DNA of 64,000 nucleotides from Dermacentor variabilis (GCF_050947875.1 NW_027460291.1:28147589-28211588); one strand, 5' to 3'; shown: positions 37,081 through 49,829, counted from the first letter of the stretch. A program made the numbers and translations. Notes: a model not told the origin generated them from the sequence alone.

Positions 37081-40000
37081 TTGTCGCAGTCCATGAGGCA
37101 AGGGCTGCGACACCGTCGAAACGCGGAAGTCCTCAACGTAGCCCGACCAATGTGATAGACGTGTTAGTTGACGGTGTGCGCACATATGCCCTCGTGGATA
37201 CCGGAGCCGCTGTATCAGTTATGGACGCAAAGCTTTGTCGCTTCCTTCGAAAGGTTACGACGCCCATTGCTGGATTCGCCCTCCGCACAGCAGGCGCACA
37301 GCGTATTCACCCGATTGCGGCGTGCACCGCTCGTGTTCTCATCGAGGACGTTGTATACGCCGTCGAATTTATTGTGATTTCCTCGTGCTCCCACGAAGTT
37401 ATCCTGGGGTGGGACTTTCTCGCCCGCCACGATGCCGTCATTCATTGCGCACGGGCCGAACTAGAACTGTCGCCGATCTCAGATATGACGCTTGCCGATA
37501 ATGCTTCTTTTGCAAACAAACTACTCGTCAGACACGACACCAACGTTCCTCCCAACTCGTCAGTGATTGTATCAATGCATTGCAGCAGCAACTCTGACGC
37601 CATCGCACTACTTTCTCCATCAGGCCGCTTTTACACTCGAAAACGTCTGCTGCTGCCTTTTGCGACTGTGAACGTCAAACAGGGCTCCACAGCTATTTTT
37701 GTCTATAACCCCTTCTCATACCCTGTGATGCTGCGTCAAGGCGAATGTCTTGGCCACGTGGAAGTGATCGACGCCGTACAAATTACGAATGTTCCCGAAG
37801 GCACGTCCTGCGCCTGTTACAACACGCTCGGTTCTCTCGCGACGTCCGACCCTTTGCCCACAGGTGTGTTCGATTCATCTATTGCCGATGGCCTCACCCC
37901 ACCTCAGCGTTCGCAGCTTCTGCGCCTCTTAGAAGAATTTCGTTCTTCTTTTGATGTCGAGCAACCTTCCTTGGGCCGGGCGTCTGCTGTCACGCACCAT
38001 ATTGACACTGGCTCCCAACCGCCATTGCGGCAACGACCATATCGCGTCTCGGCCACGGAACGTCGTGTGATTAATGAGCAAGTGGACGATATGCTTCGCC
38101 GCGAAGTGATCCGACCCTCGAACAGTCCATGGGCATCCCCTGTCGTCCTTGTTACGAAAAAAGACGGCTCGGTACGGTTCTGTGTAGACTATCGCCGCCT
38201 GAACAAGATCACTCGCAAAGATGTATACCCGCTGCCGCGAATTGATGACGCCATCGATAGCCTACAAGGAGCAGAATTCTTTTTATCTCTAGATTTACGC
38301 TCCGGCTATTGGCAAGTACCCATGGCTGACGTCGATAGGCCGAAGACAGCCTTTGTCACACCCGACGGCTTATACGAATTTAACGTCATGCCGTTTGGAC
38401 TTTGTAATGCGCCAGCAACTTTTGAACGCATGATGGACACAGTCCTCCGCGGTTTGAAGTGGCACACGTGCTTATGTTATCTCGACGACGTTGTTGTTTT
38501 TGCCTCTGACTTCACCACGCACCTTCAACGCCTACGGCATGTTTTGACTTGCTTAGCGAACGCTGGCCTTCAACTGAACCTAAAGAAGTGCCGATTTGCA
38601 GCGCGGCAGCTCATGATACTAGGTTATGTCGTCTCGAAGGATGGAATCCTCCCCGATCCAGCCAAACTTCGTGCCGTAGCTGAATTTCCTAAACCGACGT
38701 CCGTCAAAGAACTGCGCAGTTTTGTAGGTTTGTGTTCCTACTTCAGGCGCTTCATTCGCAATTTCGCCACCGTCATATCACCCCTGACGAAGCTCCTTGG
38801 CAGCAACGGACCTCTCCATTCGTGGTCGTCCGAGTGCGACGAGGCGTTCACTAAGCTCCGTCGTTTGCTGACGTCTCCTCCCATTTTGCGCCACTACGAT
38901 CCAACGGCACCTATTGAGGTACACACAGATGCCAGCGGTGTTGGCCTCGGCGCTGTCTTAGCACAGCGCAAAGAAGGGTTTCCTGAATATGTTGTGGCAT
39001 ATGCCAGCCGTATGCTTACTAAAGCCGAGACCAATTACACCGTCACAGAAAAAGAATGTCTGGCGATCATCTGGGCGCTTACCAAGTTCCGGCCCTATTT
39101 GTATGGTCGCCAATTTGATGTCGTCACGGACCACCATGCACTATGCTGGCTGTCGTCATTGAAGGATCCCTCAGGCCGTCTCGCCCGCTGGGCACTTCGC
39201 TTACAGGATTACGATATCCGCGTACTGTACCGCTACGGACGCCAGCATGCTGATGCTGACGCCCTCTCACGTTCTCCCTTGCCAGACGACAATGCCTGCT
39301 GCGCAATATCCCAGCTTGACGTCTCTTCCGTCGACATTGGGACCATCGCTTCTGAGCAGCGCAAGGACCCCTGGATTGCCTCCATCATAGACTGCCTTGC
39401 TGATCCGTCATCGCAGCCAACCACTCGTGCACTGCGCCGTCAAGCTCACCATTTCGCCATTCGCGACGACCTGCTTCATCGACGCAATTACACCTCTGAC
39501 GGCCGCCAGTGGTTATTAGTTTTACCTCGAACTTTGCGTTCTGAAATCTGCGCATCGTTCCACTCTGATCCACAGTGTGCGCATTCGGGACTTTTCAAAA
39601 CCTACCAGCGCCTCCGACGACGCTACTACTGGCGCGGAATGTACAACTACATTCAAAAGTTTGTTCGTTCATGCCCCGACTGCCAGCGCCGAAAATCTCC
39701 ACCCCACCTCTCGCCAGCTGGCCTGCAGCCTCTACCCTGCCCTACCCAACCGTTCGGGCGCGTTGGCATCGATTTGTATGGACCACTTCCCCTGACGTCG
39801 GCTGGTAACCGCTGGGCCATTGTGGCAGTAGATCACCTTACCCGATACGCTGAAACCGCCGCTCTCCCAGCAGCTACAGCGCGCGATGTTGCATCATTCC
39901 TGCTTCGCCGATTCATCCTGCGGCATGGTCCACCCCAAGAATTGCTCAGCGATCGCGGACGCGTCTTCCTGTCGGAGGTAGTTGAAGCGATTCTCAAAGA

Positions 40001-40625
40001 GTGCCACGTTGTTCATCGTACGACTACGGCGTACCACCCTCAAACGAATGGCCTCACAGAACGCTTCAACCGTACGCTCGGCGACATGCTTTCAATGTAC
40101 GTTGCCTCCGACCACACGAACTGGGACGCCATTCTGCCATTCGTCACCTACGCGTATAATACCGCTACGCAGAGCACCACTGGATTTTCCCCCTATTTCT
40201 TGCTGTATGGTCGACACCCTTCGCACACCATCGACACCATTCTACCGTACCGGCCGGATGCATCCGAGTACGTCCCTATTTCTGACACGGTCCGACATGC
40301 AGAAGAGTGCCGCGACCTCGCACGGGCCTTTACTTCCGATGATCAAGAGCGCCGGAGGAGCACTCGCGGTGACGCCACTGCCACGGTCACCTTCGATCCG
40401 GGAGCGCTCGTGCGGCTCTCAGTCCCTTTAACTGCCCCTGGACTCTCATCAAAACTGGTCCCTAAGTATGAAGGCCCTTATCGTGTTCTCGAACGCGCAT
40501 CTCCTGCAAACTATGTCATCGAACCAGTTGAGCCATCTGAAGACATGCGCCGCCGTGGACGAGACATTGTCCATGTCGACCGTTTAAAGCCTTACTACGA
40601 CCCGCTCATAGTGACGAGCTCTTAG
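37071..40625 (+). CDS. pol: Pol polyprotein (protease, reverse transcriptase, RNase H, integrase)
   Basis: 1184 codons from the frame opening to TAG at 40623-40625, in the -1 frame relative to gag. No ATG fits the start, so expression as a Gag-Pol fusion by frameshifting is expected. Numbering from 37071: aspartic protease DTGA at 43-46; reverse transcriptase D408 in [18 protein letters not shown], and YLDD at 470-473; RNase H D620 in HTDASG, E662 in TEKE, D687 in VTDHHAL; integrase zinc finger H831-x6-H838-x29-C868-x2-C871; integrase core D901, D961, E997 with exact D(35)E spacing; a GPY motif at 1135-1137 and VDRLKPYYD near the end. No stop or frameshift interrupts it. All the catalytic residues I checked are present, so the enzyme set looks functional. 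Confidence 0.95.
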   Translation, partial: GKLIVAVHEARAATPSKRGSPQRSPTNVIDVLVDGVRTYALVDTGAAVSVMDAKLCRFLRKVTTPIAGFALRTAGAQRIHPIAACTARVLIEDVVYAVEFIVISSCSHEVILGWDFLARHDAVIHCARAELELSPISDMTLADNASFANKLLVRHDTNVPPNSSVIVSMHCSSNSDAIALLSPSGRFYTRKRLLLPFATVNVKQGSTAIFVYNPFSYPVMLRQGECLGHVEVIDAVQITNVPEGTSCACYNTLGSLATSDPLPTGVFDSSIADGLTPPQRSQLLRLLEEFRSSFDVEQPSLGRASAVTHHIDTGSQPPLRQRPYRVSATERRVINEQVDDMLRREVIRPSNSPWASPVVLVTKKDGSVRFCVDYRRLNKITRKDVYPLPRIDDAIDSLQGAEFFLSLDLRSGYWQVPMADVDRPKTAFVTPDGLYEFNVMPFGLCNAPATFERMMDTVLRGLKWHTCLCYLDDVVVFASDFTTHLQRLRHVLTCLANAGLQLNLKKCRFAARQLMILGYVVSKDGILPDPAKLRAVAEFPKPTSVKELRSFVGLCSYFRRFIRNFATVISPLTKLLGSNGPLHSWSSECDEAFTKLRRLLTSPPILRHYDPTAPIEVHTDASGVGLGAVLAQRKEGFPEYVVAYASRMLTKAETNYTVTEKECLAIIWALTKFRPYLYGRQFDVVTDHHALCWLSSLKDPSGRLARWALRLQDYDIRVLYRYGRQHADADALSRSPLPDDNACCAISQLDVSSVDIGTIASEQRKDPWIASIIDCLADPSSQPTTRALRRQAHHFAIRDDLLHRRNYTSDGRQWLLVLPRTLRSEICASFHSDPQCAHSGLFKTYQRLRRRYYWRGMYNYIQKFVRSCPDCQRRKSPPHLSPAGLQPLPCPTQPFGRVGIDLYGPLPLTSAGNRWAIVAVDHLTRYAETAALPAATARDVASFLLRRFILRHGPPQELLSDRGRVFLSEVVEAILKECHVVHRTTTAYHPQTNGLTERFNRTLGDMLSMYVASDHTNWDAILPFVTYAYNTATQSTTGFSPYFLLYGRHPSHTIDTILPYRPDASEYVPISDTVRHAEECRDLARAFTSDDQERRRSTRGDATATVTFDPGALVRLSVPLTAPGLSSKLVPKYEGPYRVLERASPANYVIEPVEPSEDMRRRGRDIVHVDRLKPYYDPLIVTSS
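37082..37112 (+). promoter_or_regulatory. Frameshift-stimulating stem-loop
   Basis: TGTCGCAGTCC (37082-37092) pairs with GGGCTGCGACA (37102-37112): an 11-bp stem with one G-U pair and a 9-nt loop. It starts four bases after the slippery heptamer, about where stimulatory RNA structures sit in -1 frameshift signals. The outer eight pairs are perfect. A pseudoknot was not searched for. Confidence 0.75.
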
Positions 40626-40654
40626 GTCGCCGGACGGCTCCCTTCTCGCTCCCC

Positions 40655-40662
40655 GGAGGTGG
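40655..40662 (+). other. Polypurine tract
   Basis: GGAGGTGG lies one base before the 3' LTR and 29 bases after the pol stop codon. This is the expected place for plus-strand priming in an LTR element. It is short and broken by one T, so its exact limits are uncertain. Confidence 0.6.
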
Positions 40663-40663
40663 T

Positions 40664-40833
40664 TGTAGCGAAGAGATTGTAGAAGAGACGCTAGTGGGTT
40701 CAGCGCTACTGGCTCTAAACGCTAGTGGGTCGAGCGCTCCTGCTCAGCAACGGCTCTCGTGCTTCGAAGCTGTGACTGCCCTGCCCGTCGACGTTGCGCT
40801 GCTCCCGAGCTCTGCCAAATAAACACCTTTAGA
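40664..40833 (+). repeat. 3' LTR
   Basis: 170 bp, TGTAGCG to CACCTTTAGA, identical to the 5' LTR except at 40716, 40765 and 40776. It is followed directly by the CCTA duplication and the resuming satellite. The internal 31-bp-period direct repeat is kept. Confidence 0.95.
40818..40823 (+). terminator. Poly(A) signal AATAAA in the 3' LTR
   Basis: AATAAA 11 bases before the element's end is the likely 3'-end processing signal of the element's transcript. It is the only AATAAA I noticed in this LTR. A downstream GU-rich element, if needed, would have to come from the satellite. Confidence 0.6.
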
Positions 40834-40837
40834 CCTA
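40834..40837 (+). repeat. Target-site duplication, right (CCTA)
   Basis: CCTA directly after the 3' LTR, continuing as CCTAAGATAG, the normal end of a B half-unit. It matches the left duplication at 35529-35532. Confidence 0.93.
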
Positions 40838-42970
40838 AGATAGTGCAATACTGGTCCCACACACGGCGAAGGTGAAACAGGCGTTGAGCGCTCCGCATGC
40901 GTGGGTCCATCCAAAGGTACTGCAATGCCCGGCTGACACGTGGAGTAGGTAAAGCAGGCGTTAAGCACTTCCCATACGTGGACCGATATCGAAGATAGTG
41001 CAATACTGGGCCCACCCGCCGCGGAGGTGAAGAAGGCGTTGAGCGCTCCGAATGCGTGGTTCATCCAAAGCTTGTGCAATGCCGGGTCGATAAGCGGTGT
41101 AGGTGAAGAAGCGTTAAGCACGCCCCATACGTGGGCCCATCCCGAATATAGTGCAATACTGGTCCCACCCAAGGTGAAGGTGAAGCAGGCGTTGGGCGCT
41201 CCGCATACGTGGTCGATCCAAAGGTAGTGCAATACCGGGTCGATACGCTGTGGAGGTGAAGGAGCGTTTAGCGCTCCCCATACATGGGCCGATCCCGAAG
41301 GTAGTGTATTACTGGGCCCACCCGCAGCGGAGGCGAAGCATGCGTTGAGCGCTCCGCATACGTGGGTCCATCCAAAGGTAGTGCAGTGCCGGGCCGACAC
41401 GACGTGCAGGTGAAACAGGCGTTAAGCACTCCCCATACGTGGGCCGATCCCGAAGTTAGTGCAATACTTTGCCCACACGCGGCGGAGGTGAAGCAGGCGT
41501 TGAGCGCTCTGCATACGTGGTCCATCTAAAGGTAGTGCAATGCCGGGTCGACTCGCGGTGGAGGTGAAGAAGCGTTAAGCACTCCCAACAAGTGGGCCCA
41601 TCCCGAAAATAGTGCAATACTGGTCCCACCCACGGCGAAAGTGAAGCAGGCGTCCAGCGCTCCGCATACGTGGGTCCATCCAAAGGTAGTGAAATACTGG
41701 ACCCACCCGCGGTGTAGCTGAAGCAAGCGTTAAGCACTCCGCATAAATGGGCCGATCCCCCAGATAGTGCAATCCTGGGCCCACCCGCGGCGAAGGTGAA
41801 GAAGGCGTTGAGCGCTCTGCGTGCCTGGGCAAACGAAAGGTAGTGCCATGCCGGGCCGACACGTGGTGGAGGTGAAGCAGGCGTTAAGCACTCCCCATAC
41901 ATGGGCCGATCCCGAAGATAGTGTAATACTGGGCCCACCCGCGGCGGAGGTGAAGCCGGCGTTAAGCACTCCCCATACGTGGGCGGATCCCGAGGATTGT
42001 ACAATAATGGACCCACCCGCGGCGGAGGTGAAGCAGGCGTTGAGCGCTCCCCATACGTGGTCCCTGCAAAGGTAGTGCAATGCCGGGTCGACACACGGTG
42101 GCGGTGAAGAAGCGTTAAGCTCTCCCCATACGTGGGCCCATCCCGAAGAAGTGTAATACTGGTCCCACCCGCGGCGAAGGTGAAGGAGGCGTTGAGCGCT
42201 CCGCATACGTGGGTCCATCCAAAGGTAGTGCAATGCCGTGCTGACACGCGGTGCAGGAGAAGCAGACGTTAAGCACACCCCATCCGTGGCCCGAAAACAA
42301 ATGTAGTTCAATACTGGGCCCACCCGCGGCGGAGGTGAAGCGGGCGTTGAGCACTCCGTATACGTGGGTCCATCTAAAGGTAGTGCAATGCCGGGCCGAC
42401 ACGCTGTGGAGGTAAAGCATGCGTCAAGCACTCCCCATACGTGGCCCGATCCCAAAGATAGCTTAATACTGGGCCCACCCGCGGCCGAGGTGACGCGGGC
42501 GTTGAGCGCTGCGCATACGTGGGTCCATCCAAAGGTAGTGCAATCCCGGGTCGACACGCGTTGGAGGTGAAGAAGCGTTAGGCACTCCCCAAACGTGGGC
42601 CGATCCCAAAGATAGTGCAATACTGGGCCCACCCGCAGCGGAGGTGAAGCCGGCATTTAGCGCTCCGTATAAGTAGTCCATCCAAAGGTAGTGCAATGCC
42701 GGGTCGACACGCGGTGGAGATGAAGAATCGTTAAACACTCCCCATACGTGGGCCCATCCCAAAGATAGCGCAATACTGTTGCCACCCGCAGCAGAGGCGA
42801 AGCAGGCGTTGAGCGCTCCGCATACGAGGGTCCATCCAAAGGTAGCGCAAGGCCGGTTCGACACGCGGCGGAGGGGAAGCAGGCGTTGAGCGCTCCCCAT
42901 ACGTGGGCCGATGCCGAAGTTAGTGCAATACTGGGCCCAGCCGCGGTGGCAGATAAGCAGGCGTTGAGCG

Positions 42971-43270
42971 CTCCGCATACGTGGGTACATCCAAAGGTAG
43001 TGCAATGCCCGGCCGACACATGGAGGAGGTGAAGCAGACGTTAAGCAGTTCCCATACGTGGACCGATCCCGAAGATAGTGTAATACTGGGCCACACGGGG
43101 CGGAGGTGAAGCAGGCATTAAGCATTCCCCATACGTGGGCCGATTCCGAAGATGGTGCAATACTGGGCCCACCCGCCGCGGAGGTGAAGCAGGCGTTGAG
43201 CGCTCCGCATACGTGGGTACATCCAAAGGTAGTGCAATGCCCGGCCGACACATGGAGGAGGTGAAGCAGG
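42971..43270 (+). repeat. Local direct repeat, 232-bp offset
   Basis: A rare variant run (GTGGGTACATCCAAAGG, then GCCCGGCCGACACATGGAGG) occurs at 42971 and again 232 bp later, at 43203. The offset equals about three half-units, so this copy number change was not in whole dimers. Confidence 0.65.
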
Positions 43271-46200
43271 CGTTAAGCACTCCCCATACGTGGGCCGATC
43301 CCTAAGACAGTCCAATACTGCGCCCACCCGCGGTGGAGGTGAAGCAGGCGTTAAGCACTCCCCATAAATGGGCCGATCCCAAAATACTGCAATACTGGGC
43401 CAACCCATGGCGGAGGTAAAGCAGGCGTAGAGCACTCCGCATACGTGGTCCATCCAAAAGTAGTGCAATGCCGGGTCGATTCACTGTGGAGGTGAAGAAG
43501 CGTTAAGCACTCCTCATCCGTGGGCCTATCCCGAAGTTAGTGCAATACTGGTGCCACCCGAGGCGAAAGTGAAGCAGCCGTTGAGCGCTCCGCATACGTG
43601 GGTCTATCTAAAGGTAGTGCGATTCCGGGCCGACACGCAGTGGAGGTAAAGCAGGCGTCAAGCACTCCCCATACGTGGCCCGATCCCAAAGATATTTCAA
43701 TACTGGGCCCAGCCGCGGCGGAGGTACAGCAGTCGTTGAGCGCTCCGCATACGTCATCCATCCAAAGGTAGTGCAATGCTGGGTCGACACGCGATGGAGG
43801 TGAAGAAGCCTTAAGCACTCCCCATACGTGGGCCCATCCCGAATATACTGCAATACTGGTCCCACCCGCGGTGAAGGTGAAGCAGGCGTTGAGCGCTCCG
43901 CGTACGTGGGTGCATCCAAAGGTAGTGCAATGCCGCGCCGACACGCGGTGGAGGTGAAGAAGGGTTATGCACTCCCCATAGTTGGGCCCATCCCTAAGAT
44001 AGTGTAATACAGGGCCCAGCAGCAATGGAGGTGAAGCAGGCGTTGAGCGCTCCGCGTACGTGGGTGCATCCAAAGGTAGCGCAATGGTGGGCCGACACGT
44101 GGTAGAACTGAAGCAGGCTTTAAACGCTCCCCATACGTGGGCCGATCCCGAAGATAGTGTATTACTCGGCCCACCCGCAGCGGAGGCGAAGCAGGCATTG
44201 AGCGCTCCGCATACCAGGTCCATCCAACGGTAGTGCAATGCCGGGTCGACACGCGGCGGAGGGGAAGCAGGCGTTGAACGCTCCCCATACGTGGGCCGAT
44301 GCCGAAGTTAGTGCAATACTGTGCCCACCCGCGGTGGCAGATAAGCAGGCGTTGAGCGCTCCGCATATGTGGGTACATCCAAAGGTAGTGCAATGCCGGG
44401 TCGACACGCGATGGAGGTGAAGAAGCGTTAAGCACTACCCATACGTGGGCTGATACCGAAGATAGTACACTACTGGGCCCACCCGCGGCGAAGGTGAAGC
44501 AGGCGTTGAGCGCTGCGCATACATGGGTCCATCCAAAGTAGTGCAATGCCGGGTCGACACGCGGAGGAGGGGAAGAAGGCGTTAAGCACTCCCCATACGT
44601 GGTCCGATCCCTAAGATAGTGCAATACTGGTCCCACCCGCGGCGAAGGTGAAGCAGGCGTTGAGCGCTCCGCATACGTAGGTCCGTCCAAAGGTAGTGCA
44701 ATGCCGTGTCGACACGCGGTGCAGGTGAAGCAGGCGTTAAGCACTCCCCATACATGGCCCGATTCCTAAGATAGTGCAATACTGGGCCCACCCGCGCCGA
44801 AGGTGAAGCAGGCGTTGAGCGCTGGCATACTTGGGTCCATCTAAAGGTAGTACATTGCCGGGGCGACACGCAGTGGAGGTAAAGCAGGCGTCAAGCACGG
44901 CCCAAACGTGGCCCCATAACAAATATAGTTCAATACTGGGCCCACCCGCAGCGGAGGTGAAGCGGCCGTTGAGCGCTCCACATACGTGGGTCCATTCAAA
45001 AGTAGTGCAATGCCGGGTCGACACGTGGAGGAGGTGAAGCAGGCGTCAAGAACTTCCCATACGTGGGCCGATCCCGAAGATAGTGTAATACTGGGCCACC
45101 CGCGGCGGAGGTGAAGCAGGCGTTAAGCCCTACCCATACGTGGGCCGATCCCGAAGATAGTCCAATACTGGGCCCACCCACAGCGGAGGCGAAGCAGGCG
45201 TTGAGCGCTCCGCATACGTGGGTGCATCCAAAGTAGTGCAATGCCGGGCCGACACGCGGAGGAGGTGAAGCAGGCGTTAAGCACTCCCCATACGTGGCCC
45301 GATCCCTAAGATAGTGCAATACTGGGCCCACCCGCAACGTGGCGAAGCAGGCGCTGAGCGCTCCGCATACATGGGCCGATGCGGAAGTTAGTGCAATATT
45401 GGGCCCACTCGCGGTGGCAGATAAGCAGGCGTTGAGCGCTCCGCATACGTGGGTACATCCATTAGTAGTGCAATGCCGGGTCGACACGCGATGGAGGTGA
45501 AGCAGGCGTTAAGCACTCCCCATACGTGGGCCGATCCCTAAGACAGTCCAATACTGCGACCACCCGCGGTGGAGGTGAAGCAGGCGTTAAGCACTCCCCA
45601 TAAATGGGCCGATCCCCAAGATACTGCAATACTGGGCCAACCAATGGCGGAGGTAAAGCAGGCGTAGAGCGCTCCGCATACGTGGTCCATCCAAAAGTAG
45701 TGCAATGGCGGGTCGATTCACTGTGGAGGTGAAGAAGCGTTAAGCACTCCTCATCCGTGGGCCTATCCCGAAGATAGTGCAATACTGGTGCCACCCGAGG
45801 CGAAAGTGAAGCAGCCGTTGAGCGCTCCGCATACGTGGGTCTATCTAAAGGTAGTGCGATTCCGGGCCGACACGCAGTGGAGGTAAAGCAGGCGTCAAGC
45901 ACTCCCCATACGTGGCCCGATCCCAAAGATATTTCAATACTGGGCCCAGCCGCGGCAGAGGTACAGCAGGCGTTGAGCGCTCCGCATACGTCATCCATCC
46001 AAAGGTAGTGCAATGCCGGGTCGACACGCGATGGAGGTGAAGAAGCGTTAAGCACTCCCCAGACGTGGGCCCATCCCGATTATACTGCAATACTTTTCCC
46101 ACCCGCGGTGAAGGTGAAGCAGGCGTTGAGCGCTCCGCGTACGTGGGTGCATCCAAAGGTAGTGCAATGCCGCGCCGACACGCGGTGGAGGTGAAGAAGG

Positions 46201-46862
46201 GTTAAGCACTCCCCATAGTTGGGCCCATCCCGAAGATAGTGTATTACTCGGCCCACCCGCAGCGGAGGCGAAGCAGGCATTGAGCGCTCCGCATACCAGG
46301 TCCATCCAAAGGTAGTGCAATGCCGGGTCGACACGCGGCGGAGGGGAAGCAGGCGTTGAACGCTCCCCATACGTGGGCCGATGCCGAAGTTTGTGCAATA
46401 CTGGGCCCACCCGCGGTGGCAGATAAGCAGGCGTTGAGCGCTCCGCATATGTGGGTACATCCAAAGGTAGTGCAATGCCGGGTCGACACGCGATGGAGGT
46501 GAAGAAGCGTTAAGCACTACCCATACATGGGCCGATACCGAAGATAGTACACTACTGGGCCCACCCGCGGCGAAGGTGAAGCAGGCGTTGAGCGCTGCGC
46601 ATACATGGGTCCATCCAAAGTAGTGCAATGCCGGGTCGACACGCGGAGGAGGGGAAGAAGGCGTTAAGCACTCCCCATACGTGGTCCGATCCCTAAGATA
46701 GTGCAATACTGGTCCCACCCGCGGCGAAGGTGAAGCAGGCGTTGAGCGCTCCGCATACGTAGGTCCGTCCAAAGGTAGTGCAATACTGGGCCCACCCGCG
46801 GCGAAGGTGAAGCAGGCGTTGAGCGCTCCGCATACGTGGGTCCATCGAAAGGTAGTGCAATA
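43261..46862 (+). repeat. Local HOR pair, offset 2237 then 2082 bp
   Basis: About 43261-44100 matches 45498-46340 at offset 2237, including rare variants such as CAGTCCAATACTGCG and GTGCGATTCCGGGCC. From about 44160 the match continues at offset 2082 (44238 with 46320), so exactly one 155-bp dimer was lost or gained between the copies. The stretch between the two copies, about 44800-45497, is ordinary satellite with the GATAACAAATATAG-type variant. Confidence 0.75.
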
Positions 46863-49172
46863 CCGTGCTTACACGCGGTGCAGGTGAAGCAGACGTTAAG
46901 CACTCCCCATACGTGGCCCGATTCCTAAGATAGTGCAATACTGGGCCCACCCGCGGCGAAGGTGAAGCAGGCGTTGAGCGCTCCGCATACGTGAGTCCAT
47001 CTAAAGGTAGTACAATGCCGGGGCGACACGCAGTGGAGGTAAAGAAGGCGTCAAGCACGGTCCAAACGTGGCCCGATAACAAATATAGTTCAATACTGGG
47101 CCCACCCGCGGCGGAGGTGAAGCGGGCGTTGAGCGCTCCGCATACGTGAGTCCATCTAAAGGTAGTGCAATGCCGGGCGGACACGCTGTGGAGGTAAAGC
47201 ATGCGTCAAGCACTCCCCATACGTGGCCCGATACCAAATATATCTCAATACAGGGCCCACCCGCGGCGGAGGTGACGCGGTCGTTGAGCGCTCCGCATAC
47301 GTGCGTCCATCCAAAGTAGTGCAATGCCGGGCCGACACGCGGTGGAGGTGAAGCAGGCGTTAAGCACTCCCCATACGTGGGCCGATCTCTAACACAGTCC
47401 AATACTGGGCCCACCCGCGGTGGAGGTGAAGCAGGCGTTAAGCACTCTCCATAAATGGGCTGATCCCCAAGATAGTGCAAGAATGGGCCAACCCCCGGCG
47501 AAGGTGAAGCAGGCGTTGAGGGCCCCGCATACGTGGGTCCATCCAATGGTAGTGCAATGCCGCGCCCACCTGCGGCAAAAGTGAAGCAGGCGTTAAGCAC
47601 TCCTCATACGTGGGCCGATACCGAAGATAGTGCAATACTGGGCCCACCCGTGGCGGAGGAAAAGCAGGCGTGGAGCGCTCCGCATACGTGGTACATCCAA
47701 AGGTAGTGCAATGCCGGGTCGAATCGCTGTGGAGGTGAAGAAGCGTTAAGCACTCCTCATCCGTGGGCCCATCCCGAAGGTAGTGCAATACTGGTCCCAC
47801 ACGAGACGAAAGTGAAGCAGCCGTTGAGCGCTCCGCATACGTGGGTCCATGCAAAGGTAGTGCAATGCCGGGCCGACACGCGGAGGAGGTGAAGCAGGCG
47901 TTAAGCACTCCCAATACGTGGCCCGATCACTAATATAGTGCAATACTGGTCCCACCCGTGGCGAAGGTGAAGGAGGCGTTGAGCGCTCCGCGTAAATGGG
48001 GACCATACAAAGGTAGTGCAATGCCGTGCTGACACGCGGTGCAGGTGAAGCAAGCGTTAAGCACTCCCCATACGTGGCCCGATTCCTAACATAGTGCAAT
48101 ACTGGGCCTACCCGCGGCGAAGGTGAAGCAGGCGTTGAGCGCTCCGCATACGTGAGTCCATCTAAAGGTAGTACAATGCCGGGGCGACACGCAGTGGAGG
48201 TAAAGCAGGCGTCAAGCACGGCCCAAACGTGGCCCGATCCCAAAGATATCTCAATACTGGGCCCACCCGCGGCGGAGGTGACGCGGGCGTTGAGCGCTCC
48301 GCATGCGTGGGTCCATCCAAAGGTAGTGCAATGCCGGGCCGACACGTGGTGGAGGTGAAGCAGGCGTTTAGCACTGGCCATACGTGGGCCGATACCGACG
48401 ATAGTGGGTCCACCCTGGCGGAGGCGTTGAGCGCTCTGCATACGTGGGTCCATCGAAAGGTAGTGCAATGCCGGGTCGGCACGCGGTGGAGATGAAGAAG
48501 CGTTATACACTCCCCGTACGTGGGCCCATCCCGAAGATAGTGCAATACTGGTCCCACCCGAAGCGGAGGCGAAGCAGGTGTTGAGCGCTCCGCAAACGAG
48601 GGTCCATCCAAAGGTAGCGCAATGCCGGGTCGACACGCGGCGGAGGGGAAGCAGGCGTTGAGCGCTCCCCATACGTGGGCAGATGCCGAAATTAGTGTAA
48701 TACTGGACCCACCCGCGGTGGCAGATAAGCAGGCGTTGAGCGCTATGCATACGTGGGTACATCAAAACGTAGTGCAATGCCGGGTCGACAAGCGATGGAG
48801 GTGAAGAAGCTTTAGGCACTACCCATACGTGGGCCGATCCCGAAAATAGTGCAATACTGCTCCAACCCGCGGTGAAGGTGAAGCAGGCGTTGAGCGCTCT
48901 GCATACGTGGTCTATCCAAAGGTAGTGCAATGCGGGGTCGATTCGCTGTGGAGGTCAAGAAGCATTAAGCACTCCCCATCCGTCTGCCCATACCGAGAAT
49001 AGTGCAATGCTGGGCCCACCCGCGGCGAAGTTGAAGGAGGCGTTGAGCGCTCCGCACACGTGGGTCCATCTACAGGTAGTGCAATGCTGGGGTGACACGC
49101 AGTGGAGGTAAAGCAGGCGTCAAACACTGCCCAAACGTGGCCCGATAACAAATATAGTCCAATACTGGGCCA

Positions 49173-49482
49173 ACCCGCGGCGGAGGTGAAGCAGCCGTTG
49201 AGCGCTCCGCATACGTGGGTCCATCTAAAGGTAGTGCAATGCCGCGCCGACACGCAGTGGAGGTAAAGCAGGCGTCAAGCCCTCCCCATACGTCGCCCGA
49301 TCCCAAAGATATCTCAATACTGGGCCCACCCGCGGCGGAGGTGAAGCAGCCGTTGAGCGCTCCGCATACGTGGGTCCATCTAAAGGTAGTGCAATGCCGC
49401 GCCGACACGCAGTGGAGGTAAAGCAGGCGTCAAGCCCTCCCCATACGTCGCCCGATCCCAAAGATATCTCAATACTGGGCCC
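49173..49482 (+). repeat. Exact 155-bp tandem duplication
   Basis: 49173-49327 and 49328-49482 are identical dimers, and the identity runs on to 49499 (172 bp in all). They share rare variants (GCCGCGCCGACACGCAG, CAAGCCCTCCCC, ATACGTCGCCCG). The match starts after an A/C mismatch at 49172/49327 and stops at an A/C mismatch at 49345/49500. This is a fresh single-dimer duplication. Confidence 0.9.
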
Positions 49483-49829
49483 ACCCGCGGCGGAGGTGAC
49501 GCGGGCGTTGAGCGCTCTGCATACGTGGGTCCATCCAAAGGTAGTGCAATGCCGGGCTGACACGTGGTGGAGGTGAAGCAGGTGTTTAGCACTCCCCATA
49601 CGTGGGCCGATACTGACGATAGCGCAATACTGGTCCCACCCGCGGTGGCAGATAAGCAGGCGTTGAGCGCTCCGCATACGTGGGTACATCAAAACGTAGT
49701 GCAATGCCGGGTCGACACGCGGCGGAGGGGAAGCAGGCGTTTAGCGCTCCCCATACGTGGGCCGATGCCGAAGTTAGTGTAATACTGGGCCCACCCGCGG
49801 CGGCAGATAAGCAGGCGTTGAGCGCTCCG

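Larger units (their letters stand above)
35533..40833 (+). mobile_element. Complete Ty3/gypsy-type LTR retrotransposon
   Basis: A 5301-bp element: 170-bp LTR, primer-binding region, gag, pol in the -1 frame (protease, RT, RNase H, integrase), polypurine tract, 170-bp LTR. Domain order with integrase last is the Ty3/gypsy (Metaviridae) order. There is no env-like frame: only 29 bases separate the pol stop from the polypurine tract. Both coding frames are uninterrupted and the LTRs differ at 3 of 170 positions (about 1.8%), so the copy is fairly young. It is inserted in the plus direction in the satellite with a 4-bp CCTA duplication. The clade within Ty3/gypsy is not assigned. The host is probably an arthropod, perhaps a hard tick, which is an inference from family resemblance. 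Confidence 0.96.

Noticed and set aside
40626..40663. Possible env or accessory gene after pol
   Set aside because: Only 29 bases lie between the pol stop and the polypurine tract, so no further coding sequence fits.
47746..48930. Long minus-strand open frame (394 codons), and many similar ones of 200-390 codons
   Set aside because: All three minus frames are about equally open and each translates the same three repeat peptides in rotation, because 155 mod 3 is 2. Frames end at random unit variants or indels, and there is no promoter, splice pattern or conserved start. Repeat composition explains them.
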